This document shows positions 58,098 to 64,000 of a stretch of DNA of 64,000 nt, one piece after another (the stretch's first letter is position 1; each line of letters begins with the position of its first letter). The notes beneath the pieces are model-generated. The model had not been told where the DNA came from. It did not search any database and worked only from the letters and a program-made list of their open reading frames with translations. The position numbers were made by a program, and so were the translations under genes. Origin of the DNA: Curtobacterium sp. 9128 (lineage in GTDB: Bacteria; Actinomycetota; Actinomycetes; Actinomycetales; Microbacteriaceae); NCBI RefSeq assembly GCF_900086645.1, contig NZ_LT576451.1:310001-374000 (forward strand), read 5' to 3'.

Positions 58098-58623
58098 CGG
58101 CGGCGTCGAGCTGGTCGAGCACCGCATCGAGGCCCTGGTCGGGACCACCGACCCACGTGAGGTGCATGCGGGTGGCGAGGAAGGCCTCCAGTTCGACCAG
58201 GACGTCCGCCATCAGGTCGCCGCCCAGATCGCCGTGGATCACCGGACCCGATGCGGCACGCGCCGTGAAGCGGCGGTCCGCCTCGGCGGCGTCGAGGCGG
58301 AGTGCGCACTCGACGAACCCCGCGCCCTCGTCGGCGGCGAGCGCCGCGAGCTCGTCGATGAACGCGTCGGACCTGGCGTACTGCGGCACGATCACGTCTC
58401 GGCCGGAGCCGAGGTGCGCGCGCATCGCGGCCATGGCCATCGCGCGGGCGGCGTTCCCGGCCGGGCGGAGCTGCACGTCCCACCCGCCGATCATCGCGCG
58501 CAGCACGTCGATGTCGAACGCGACGGGCATCGTCGCCGCGTGCCGCTCCGCCCAAGCACGAGCGGTGGTGGACTTCCCGCTCGCCGGGATGCCGTTCAGG
58601 TGGACGAGGACGGGCCGCGGCAT
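58081..58623 (-). CDS. P-loop kinase-like protein
   Basis: This 180-aa protein starts VLVHLNGIPASGKSTTARAW with a Walker A motif and has DIDVLRAMIGGW after it, the arrangement of zeta-toxin-like and chloramphenicol-phosphotransferase-like kinases. Asp in AFDID is a candidate catalytic residue. It may phosphorylate a small molecule. There is no adjacent antitoxin, so a toxin role is not supported. Its ATG shares one base with the upstream stop. Confidence 0.85.
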   Translation of the reverse strand: MPRPVLVHLNGIPASGKSTTARAWAERHAATMPVAFDIDVLRAMIGGWDVQLRPAGNAARAMAMAAMRAHLGSGRDVIVPQYARSDAFIDELAALAADEGAGFVECALRLDAAEADRRFTARAASGPVIHGDLGGDLMADVLVELEAFLATRMHLTWVGGPDQGLDAVLDQLDAAVSAVR

Positions 58624-59366
58624 CAGCTGAGTCCGGCCGAGCGGAGCTCCTCGGTCCAGCGTTCGATCGCCGTGCTGATCTGGCCGCGGGCATCGGCGCG
58701 GGAGATGGTCGCGGTGCGGTCCCCCGGCTGCGCACCGTACGCCCCGAAGTCGGCGTGGTTCGAGCCCTGGATCTCGGTCATCGTCGCGTCCGCGGGCAGC
58801 AGGTGCCGCGCGGCGTCGATCTTCTCCGGCGTCGACAGGCCGTCGCGCGACCCGGAGACGCTCAGCGCGTCGAGGCCGGTGTCGGACAGGTCGTTCGCGC
58901 AGTAGCTCCCGAGCAGCAGGAGGCCGCTGACCCCGGGGTCGTCGGCGAGCTGGCACGCCCGGACCCCGCCGAGCGAGTGGCCACCGACCGCCCAGGCCCG
59001 GACCTCCGGCGCGTGCGACTCGAACGTGGCGAGCGGTCGGGTGTCGAAGAACGCCAGGTGCAGCGTCGGCTTCGTGATCACGACCGTCGTACCGCTCGCG
59101 ACCACCTGCCGGAACGTCGCCATGTACGCGTACGGGTCGACCTTCGCGCCCGGGATGAACACGACCCCGACGCCGTTCGCGGACCCGGTCGGCGTCATCA
59201 CGACGGCGTCCCCCGCGTCCCGTACGGCGACGCGATCATCCCGCCAGACCTGCAGCGCAGCGGACCGGGTGCCCTGCATGACGATGTTCGCCCACACCAG
59301 GAAGACGACCACGACGACGAGCAGCACCGCCACGATCCAGGCGGTCCAGCGCAGTGCTCGGTTCAT
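58623..59366 (-). CDS. Membrane-anchored alpha/beta hydrolase
   Basis: This 247-aa protein has an N-terminal membrane anchor (WIVAVLLVVVVVFLVW) and an outward-facing alpha/beta hydrolase domain. The nucleophile elbow is VGGHSLGGVRA (Ser about 123) and the late His lies in IQGSNHADFGAY. The substrate is unknown. GGAGGAGA precedes ATG 59366. It lies in a cluster with overlaps on both sides (59363 and 58623). Confidence 0.88.
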   Translation of the reverse strand: MNRALRWTAWIVAVLLVVVVVFLVWANIVMQGTRSAALQVWRDDRVAVRDAGDAVVMTPTGSANGVGVVFIPGAKVDPYAYMATFRQVVASGTTVVITKPTLHLAFFDTRPLATFESHAPEVRAWAVGGHSLGGVRACQLADDPGVSGLLLLGSYCANDLSDTGLDALSVSGSRDGLSTPEKIDAARHLLPADATMTEIQGSNHADFGAYGAQPGDRTATISRADARGQISTAIERWTEELRSAGLS

Positions 59367-60439
59367 CGGGTCTCCTCCGGTCGTCGTGCGGTGACGGTCA
59401 GCCAGCGTTCCTCGGCGCCCGGCGCGGTCGTCTCGCGGACGACGACGTCGGTCCACCCGGTCTCGGACACGACGGACGCGAGTTCGTCCTCGGTCCAGTA
59501 GGTGAAGTGCCGGGGGCGGTCGAGCTTCCGCGTGCTCCAGTCGTCACCGTCGCCGCGCTTCACGGTGGCGGCGAGGACCCCACCGAGGACGACGGCCACG
59601 AGCGCACGACGGAGCACGCCGGGGAGTTCCGCGCGCCGGACGTGGAGCAGCACCGCGTTCGCGAACACGGCGTCGTACCCGCTGCCGAACACCCCGGTGC
59701 GGACGTCGAGCACCCGGGCGGCGTGCCCGTCGGCGCGGAGCCGCTCGACGAACGAGCGGGCGCCGTCGGTCCGATCGACGCGGAGCCCGGCGGTTTCGAG
59801 GGCGAGTGCATCCCGCCCGGGGCCGGAGCCGAGTTCGAGGACGCGTGCACCGGGCGTCACGAGCGTCAGCAGGTCGTCGACGAGGCCGGCGCGGTGCCCG
59901 TCGGTCCGCTCGGCGTACAGTCCGGCCGCCCGCTCGTAGGTGTCGAGCGTCCGGTCGGCGGTGAGGTCCCGGCGCATGACGACCTCGTGTCGGCCGTCCG
60001 GGAGCCGGTCGCCGAGGACGTCGGCGACCGTGAAGCCGTTGCGCTCGTAGGTGCGGCGGGCGGTGTCGTTGTCGGGCATCACCGAGAGCTCCAGCTCGGT
60101 CGTGCCCGTCTGAGCGGCCCATCGCGCGATCGCCTCGATGAGCAGTCCGGCGACACCACGCCCGCGGACGGCGGGGGCGACCCACATCGAGATGAGCTCG
60201 GCGCGGTCCTCGTCGGTCGGCGCACCGCTGGCCATGCCGACGACGCGGTCGCCCTCGACGGCGAGCAGGTCGAGCGCTCCGGGGATCGACAGGCGTGTCC
60301 GCCACCGGTCCTCTGGTGCGTCCGCCCAGTCGGCGAGACGGGACCCGAACGCGTCCGGCGCATCGGCGAGCGCCGCCAGTCGGACGGGCCGCCACTCCCG
60401 CCAGTCGTCGGCGGTCACCGCGCGGAGCTCGATCGTCAC
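59363..60439 (-). CDS. GNAT acetyltransferase-methyltransferase fusion
   Basis: This 358-aa protein fuses a GNAT domain (about 1-160: AELISMWVAPAVRGRGVAGL with the acetyl-CoA loop, and NDTARRTYERNGF) to a SAM methyltransferase (about 165-358: ARVLELGSGPGRDALALE as motif I, and YDAVFANAVLLHV). Both halves look complete, so one polypeptide could acetylate and methylate the same or linked substrates. The frame is continuous with no sign of a sequencing join. TAGCGT at leaderless spacing precedes the GTG. Confidence 0.88.
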   Translation of the reverse strand: MTIELRAVTADDWREWRPVRLAALADAPDAFGSRLADWADAPEDRWRTRLSIPGALDLLAVEGDRVVGMASGAPTDEDRAELISMWVAPAVRGRGVAGLLIEAIARWAAQTGTTELELSVMPDNDTARRTYERNGFTVADVLGDRLPDGRHEVVMRRDLTADRTLDTYERAAGLYAERTDGHRAGLVDDLLTLVTPGARVLELGSGPGRDALALETAGLRVDRTDGARSFVERLRADGHAARVLDVRTGVFGSGYDAVFANAVLLHVRRAELPGVLRRALVAVVLGGVLAATVKRGDGDDWSTRKLDRPRHFTYWTEDELASVVSETGWTDVVVRETTAPGAEERWLTVTARRPEETR

Positions 60440-60445
60440 GCCCCG

Positions 60446-60451
60446 ACGCTA
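60446..60451 (-). promoter_or_regulatory. Leaderless -10 hexamer of the GNAT-methyltransferase operon
   Basis: On the minus strand TAGCGT is followed by 6 nt and GTG 60439. Confidence 0.6.
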
Positions 60452-60525
60452 CCGCTCCGCGCGGCGGCGCTCACGTCCGTTCCGGCCCGGTCGTCCCGAC
60501 GTTTCGGCGCCGTTGCACCCCCGTT

Positions 60526-60563
60526 CGAACATCGCGCCCCGTCAGGACGGGGCGCGATGTTCG
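60526..60563 (-). terminator. Terminator of the hxl/GNAT operon
   Basis: CGAACATCGCGCCCCGTC pairs with its exact inverse across a 2-nt centre. It lies after the GNAT gene (ends 60601) in its direction of transcription. Confidence 0.85.
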
Positions 60564-60600
60564 TGTCGGGGTGTGACGGAGCGGCCGTCTCGCGGGCCGG

Positions 60601-61053
60601 TCAGAGCGGTCGGGACCATGCGACCTCGTGCGCGAGCTGGCCGGTGGCACGGAACAGGCGCACCTGGGTCGTCTCGGCGAGCACGTCGGCGAGCTCGAAG
60701 CGATCGGCGGGTGCGAACCCGAGGCCGTTCCAGAACGCGCCGGACCGGCGGCTGAACAACCACGCATGCTCTGCACCGGCAGCGGCGGCCGCGTCGAGCG
60801 CGAACCGCGCGAGCCGGGTGCCGGTACCGGAGCCGCGGAACGCCTGGCCGACGGCGACGCTGCGGACGAGGGCGTGCCTCCCGTCCGCACTGCGTTCGAA
60901 CCCGGTGGAGCCGACGACCGCGCCGGCGTCGTCACGGACCGCCCAGAGCCGTACGGCCGGGTGGTCGAGGCCGGCGACCGTCAGGTCGCAGGAGGCGAGG
61001 AAGCCGTGCACGTCCGCGACGTCAGCGGGGCTGACGGGAAGCGGTTCGTGCAC
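60601..61053 (-). CDS. GNAT acetyltransferase
   Basis: This 150-aa GNAT protein has VVGSTGFERSADG, then ALVRSVAVGQAFRGSGTGTR with the acetyl-CoA loop, and FWNGLGFAPADRF near the end. It resembles ArsN2-like small GNATs; the substrate is unknown. It lies 21 nt after the hxlA gene, so it is probably the last gene of that operon. The GTG start has only a weak ribosome site. Confidence 0.85.
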   Translation of the reverse strand: MHEPLPVSPADVADVHGFLASCDLTVAGLDHPAVRLWAVRDDAGAVVGSTGFERSADGRHALVRSVAVGQAFRGSGTGTRLARFALDAAAAAGAEHAWLFSRRSGAFWNGLGFAPADRFELADVLAETTQVRLFRATGQLAHEVAWSRPL

Positions 61054-61074
61054 GGCTCCGAGCCGAGGCGAGCT

Positions 61075-61701
61075 CTACTCGGTGATGGCAGCGCGGATCT
61101 CGGCGGCGGCGGCACCGACGTCGGAGGCGCTGTAGATCGCGCTGCCGGCGACGGCGACCGTCGCACCGGATGCCTGGACGTCCGCGACGGATGCGGCCGT
61201 GACGCCACCGGCGACCGAGAACGGGACGCCGGAGGCCTTGCCGTCGTCGAGGAGCGTGGAGAACGTGAAGCCCTCCTCGGCCTGCTCGTCGAGGCCGGCG
61301 TGCATCTCGACGAACTCGGCGCCGAGGGCGATGACCTCGCGGGCACGTGCTGCCTTGTCGGCGACACCGATGAGGTCGACGACGACGCCCTTGCCGTGCT
61401 GCTTCGCCGCCGTGACGGCGCCGGCGATCGTGCTGTCACCGGCGACGCCGAGCACGGTCACCAGGTCGGCACCGGCTTCGAACGCGATCCCGGCCTCGAG
61501 CTCGCCCGCGTCCATCGTCTTGAGGTCGGCGAACACGGTCTTGTCCGGGTGCGCCTGCTTGATCGCGGTGATCGCGGAGAGCCCGGCGCTCTTGATGAGC
61601 GGGGTGCCGAGCTCGAGGATGTCGACGTGCGGGGCGGCCGCTCCGGCGAGCTCGAGGGCGGCTTCGGTGGTCAGGGTGTCCATGGCGAACTGGAGCTGCA
61701 T
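61075..61701 (-). CDS. hxlA: 3-hexulose-6-phosphate synthase
   Basis: This 208-aa enzyme condenses formaldehyde with ribulose 5-phosphate, the first step of the ribulose monophosphate pathway. The family start MQLQFAMDTL, ILELGTPLIKSAG, VFADLKTMDAG (catalytic Asp/Lys) and PFSVAGGVTA are visible. ATG 61701 is preferred (AAAGG 10 nt upstream); ATG 61719 overlapping hxlB is the alternative. Paired with hxlB it probably detoxifies formaldehyde. Confidence 0.95.
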   Translation of the reverse strand: MQLQFAMDTLTTEAALELAGAAAPHVDILELGTPLIKSAGLSAITAIKQAHPDKTVFADLKTMDAGELEAGIAFEAGADLVTVLGVAGDSTIAGAVTAAKQHGKGVVVDLIGVADKAARAREVIALGAEFVEMHAGLDEQAEEGFTFSTLLDDGKASGVPFSVAGGVTAASVADVQASGATVAVAGSAIYSASDVGAAAAEIRAAITE

Positions 61702-61715
61702 GGTGGTGGTGCCTT

Positions 61716-62279
61716 TCATTCGAGGTTGGCGTGTCGGGGCCAGAGGTCGTCGGCGGACTGCCCGCCGCGGGCCCAGAGCGTGTGGAAGAGCGCGTCACCG
61801 AGGAGGGCGACGGCCTGTTCGAACAGCCCGCCGGCGTACTGCGCGGACGCGGTGCCGGAGCGGTCGGTCTTCGTCGCGGCGGGGAGCACGACGGTCGTCG
61901 TCGCGACGGACGACAGCGGGGAGTCCGACGTCGTGGAGACCGCCACGACCGATGCGCCGACGGAGGCTGCGGTGCGTGCCGCCTGCACGATCCCGGTCGT
62001 CGTGCCGGAGCCGCTCGCGACGACGAGCAGGTCGCCGGGGCCGATCGCCGGGGTGGTCACCTCGCCGACGACGTGGACGTCGAGCCCGAGGTGCATCAGG
62101 CGCATCGCGGTCATCCGGAGTGCGAGCCCGGATCGACCGGCGCCGTGCACGAACACCCGCCTGGCGCCCTCGACGAGCGTGACGAACTGCGCGGTCGCCT
62201 CGGGGTCGATCCGCGACGCGAGGTCGTCGAGCTCACGGAGGACGAGCCCGAGGGATTCGGGGACGGTCGGTTCCTGCAT
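61716..62279 (-). CDS. hxlB: 6-phospho-3-hexuloisomerase
   Basis: This 187-aa SIS-domain enzyme turns hexulose 6-phosphate into fructose 6-phosphate. The sugar-binding VFVHGAGRSGLALRMTAMRL, VASGSGTTTGI and the C-terminal LWARGGQSADDLWPRHANLE fit the Hxl type. It is the first gene of the hxl operon, overlaps the hxlA region, and has CAGGCT 7 nt before its ATG. Confidence 0.95.
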   Translation of the reverse strand: MQEPTVPESLGLVLRELDDLASRIDPEATAQFVTLVEGARRVFVHGAGRSGLALRMTAMRLMHLGLDVHVVGEVTTPAIGPGDLLVVASGSGTTTGIVQAARTAASVGASVVAVSTTSDSPLSSVATTTVVLPAATKTDRSGTASAQYAGGLFEQAVALLGDALFHTLWARGGQSADDLWPRHANLE

Positions 62280-62286
62280 GTCGACG

Positions 62287-62292
62287 AGCCTG
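62287..62292 (-). promoter_or_regulatory. Leaderless -10 hexamer of the hxl operon
   Basis: On the minus strand CAGGCT is followed by 7 nt and ATG 62279. Confidence 0.5.
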
Positions 62293-62376
62293 TCGTGCGG
62301 CGGCCGATCCCACCGCTCCCCGACACGGCGGGAGTCCCACCCGATCGGGTGGCCCCGTCCTCTCGGGTGGGACCGG

Positions 62377-62382
62377 TACGTT
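62377..62382 (+). promoter_or_regulatory. Leaderless -10 hexamer of the LuxR fusion gene
   Basis: TACGTT is followed by 7 nt and GTG 62390. Confidence 0.55.
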
Positions 62383-62389
62383 CGGCCGC

Positions 62390-63247
62390 GTGGACGAGAC
62401 GGATCAGGACGGCACGGATCGGGACGGCACGGAGGCTCGGCTCGGCCCCGTCAGTCGGCTGGCGGCTGCGGAGCACGCCAGGACGGTCGCCGAACAGGCC
62501 GACCGGCACGCGCTCACGCTGGAGTCCGTGCTCGCCGTGCTCCGGTCCCCGCGGGTGGGCGACGCCGCTGCCCGGTCAGAGGCCGTCGAGATCGCCTCGG
62601 CTGCGCTCGTCGAGCTCCGGACGCTGACCGACCGGCAGCGGAGCACGCTGCTCGAACCCGTCACGGGCGCGTTCTCACGGCTGCGGGCGGACCTGCGTCC
62701 CCTCGTCCGGTTCGGCGACCTCGACGTGCAGTTCGTCGAACCGCCGGCGACCGGCCGCGCCCTGCCCGGTGACGTCGCCCACGCGGCCCGCGCCATCGTC
62801 CGCACCGCCGTGCTCGCACTCGTCGACGCCGGCGAGGCCCACCGCGTCCGGATCCAGTGGGACTGCGACGGCCGGAATCTCCTCATGCAGCTCCGCGACG
62901 ACGGCGCGGGCACCCTGGACGCGCACGACGACACCATGCGGCCGATCGCCGAACGGGTCGTGGCGCTCGACGGGCGGCTCGCCGTCGAGTCGACGCCGGC
63001 GTGGGGATCCGTCCTGGACATCTCGCTCCCGCTCGACCCGGCACCCGGCACGGTCGACGTGGCCGACGACACCGACCTCACCCCGCGCGAGCAGGACGTG
63101 CTGCGGCTCGTCGCGACGGGGGTGGGCAACCAGGAGATCGCCGACGGTCTCGGGATCAGCGTGAACACGGTGAAGTACCACGTCGCGAACCTGCTCAGGA
63201 AGCACGGCGCGAGGACCCGGGCGGAGCTGGCAGCGGCCAGGTCCTAG
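62390..63247 (+). CDS. LuxR-type regulator with a histidine-kinase-like ATPase region
   Basis: This 285-aa protein has a helical N-terminus, a middle part resembling the ATPase domain of NarL-type sensor kinases (LLMQLRDDGAGTLD, then IAERVVALDGRLAVESTPAWGSVLDISL) and a C-terminal LuxR helix-turn-helix (LTPREQDVLRLVATGVGNQEIADGLGI and TVKYHVANLL). The phosphoacceptor His region is not recognisable, so the ATPase part may only bind a ligand. It diverges from hxlBA and is its most likely regulator. The N-terminal codons TEARL hold a 16-mer repeat copy (62425-62440). It overlaps kdpE by 4 nt, tail to tail. Confidence 0.85.
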   Translation: MDETDQDGTDRDGTEARLGPVSRLAAAEHARTVAEQADRHALTLESVLAVLRSPRVGDAAARSEAVEIASAALVELRTLTDRQRSTLLEPVTGAFSRLRADLRPLVRFGDLDVQFVEPPATGRALPGDVAHAARAIVRTAVLALVDAGEAHRVRIQWDCDGRNLLMQLRDDGAGTLDAHDDTMRPIAERVVALDGRLAVESTPAWGSVLDISLPLDPAPGTVDVADDTDLTPREQDVLRLVATGVGNQEIADGLGISVNTVKYHVANLLRKHGARTRAELAAARS

Positions 63248-63930
63248 GGGGTGAAGCGGTACCCCATGCCCGACTCCGTGACGATGTAGCGCGGGGACGA
63301 CGGATCCGGCTCGAGCTTCCGCCGCAGCTGCGCGACGTAGAGCCGGAGGTACCCGGAGTCGTTGCCGTGCGACGGTCCCCACACCTCGGTGAGCAGCATC
63401 TCCCGCGTCATCAGCCGGTCCGGGTTGGCGATCAGGACCTCGAGCAACCGCCACTCGGTCGGGGTCAGGCGGATCGCCGGGCCCTCCGCCGGCAGGACCT
63501 GCTTCGCGACGAGGTCCACCACGAGGCTCCCGATCCGCACCGTCGGACTCGTGTCGGTCGCCGCGGCGGCGGCCGCCTGCCGCCGCCCGAGCGCCCGGAG
63601 CCTGGCGAGCAGTTCGTCCATCTGGAACGGCTTCGTCACGTAGTCGTCCGCGCCGGCGTCGAGCGCGTCGACCTTGTCGGCGGAGTCCGTCCGCCCGGAC
63701 AACACCAGCACCGGCACCTGCGACCAGGAGCGGATGCCCTCGAGCACGCCGATCCCATCGAGCCGCGGCATGCCGAGGTCGAGCATCACGAGGTCCGGCC
63801 GCTCGGTGATCACCGCGTCGATCGCGGCGCGGCCGTCCCGGGCGGTGACGACGTCGTACCCGCGCGCCGTCAGCGTCACGCCGAGGGCACGGACGAGCTG
63901 CGGGTCGTCGTCCGCGACGAGGACCTTCAT
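63244..63930 (-). CDS. kdpE: KdpE-type response regulator
   Basis: This 228-aa OmpR-family regulator has a receiver domain (DDD near residue 7, phosphorylated Asp51 in MLDLGMPR, Lys in YVTKPF) and a winged helix (LTPTEWRLLEVLIANPDRLM). The context with an overlapping sensor-kinase gene fits KdpDE, which controls the Kdp potassium pump. It overlaps that kinase gene by 4 nt (ATGA). Confidence 0.92.
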   Translation of the reverse strand: MKVLVADDDPQLVRALGVTLTARGYDVVTARDGRAAIDAVITERPDLVMLDLGMPRLDGIGVLEGIRSWSQVPVLVLSGRTDSADKVDALDAGADDYVTKPFQMDELLARLRALGRRQAAAAAATDTSPTVRIGSLVVDLVAKQVLPAEGPAIRLTPTEWRLLEVLIANPDRLMTREMLLTEVWGPSHGNDSGYLRLYVAQLRRKLEPDPSSPRYIVTESGMGYRFTP

Positions 63931-64000
63931 CGTGCCTCCACCCCGACGTGCCCGGCGATCGGGAGCCGTACCACCATCGTCAGGCCGCCGCCTGGGGTGT
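63927..64000 (-). CDS. kdpD: Sensor histidine kinase KdpD, C-terminal end only
   Basis: Only the last 24 residues are in the window (TPGGGLTMVVRLPIAGHVGV and the end). They match the G3 box and final strand of a HATPase domain. The stop overlaps the kdpE start. The name rests on the kdpE neighbour. Confidence 0.7.
   Translation of the reverse strand, partial: TPGGGLTMVVRLPIAGHVGVEAR

Noticed and set aside
58081..58623. Zeta-type toxin
   Set aside because: A Walker A and Asp are present, but there is no adjacent epsilon-like antitoxin and the neighbours are ordinary enzymes.
1..64000. Insertion sequence, integrase or prophage genes
   Set aside because: No transposase, recombinase or phage structural protein was found in any convincing reading frame.
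1..64000. tRNA or rRNA genes
   Set aside because: I saw no cloverleaf with conserved TTC-A/CCA features and no rRNA-like stretch, although I could not run a covariance-model search.

Overview
The window looks like chromosomal DNA from a high-GC actinobacterium of the Microbacteriaceae, possibly Curtobacterium. This is inferred from roughly 70 % GC, the gene families present, and many genes whose TAnnnT hexamer sits 6-7 nt before the start codon (leaderless transcripts). No 16S rRNA or tRNA gene was seen to confirm it. I call 68 protein genes, two of them cut by the window edges.

Region 1 (1-17.1 kb) is a compact type VII secretion (T7SS) locus: a secreted Ig/cadherin-like protein, a 1442-aa EssC-type ATPase, a zinc-ribbon/FHA protein, two paralogous membrane proteins, three small W-x-G proteins, and a 1162-aa polymorphic-toxin-like effector. 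The effector overlaps its downstream gene by 4 nt. Two further unknown genes and a reverse-strand orphan follow. I see no EccB, EccD, EccE or mycosin gene. The C-terminal 270 residues of the effector and the three downstream proteins match no family I know, so this is the best candidate for an undescribed toxin/immunity system.

Region 2 (17.2-34.3 kb) is mostly housekeeping and stress: an NRAMP Mn transporter with a 20-bp palindromic operator, DUF427, a ComB-like phosphatase, tandem alpha-carbonic anhydrases, DUF1684, a GntR regulator, a GH114 lipoprotein, a DEAD-box helicase behind a structured leader, CsbD, DUF4916, a carboxylesterase, a PadR regulator, and the Lhr-Nei repair pair. Region 3 (34.3-53 kb) starts with a repeat-rich intergenic array. 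It then carries aldo/keto reductase-TetR, LysG-LysE, an amino-acid permease, a HAD phosphatase, an alpha/beta hydrolase, a Phd-RelE toxin-antitoxin pair, the adaptive response genes Ada-AlkA and Ogt, MOSC, DJ-1, a divergent pterin cluster (FolE, FolP2-like, RibD-like), a purine permease and an MFS/ArsR unit. Region 4 (53-64 kb) has an SOS-box small gene, DUF1697, GH65 phosphorylase with beta-phosphoglucomutase, Nudix, a P-loop kinase, a GNAT-methyltransferase fusion, the formaldehyde-fixing hxlAB pair with a divergent LuxR fusion, and kdpE with the end of kdpD.

Two features cut across the window. One is the large set of leaderless starts. The other is a 16-bp repeat family (about 18 copies, consensus CGGMCKGGAGGCHCGG) that is enriched between genes and in a few places is translated inside coding regions.
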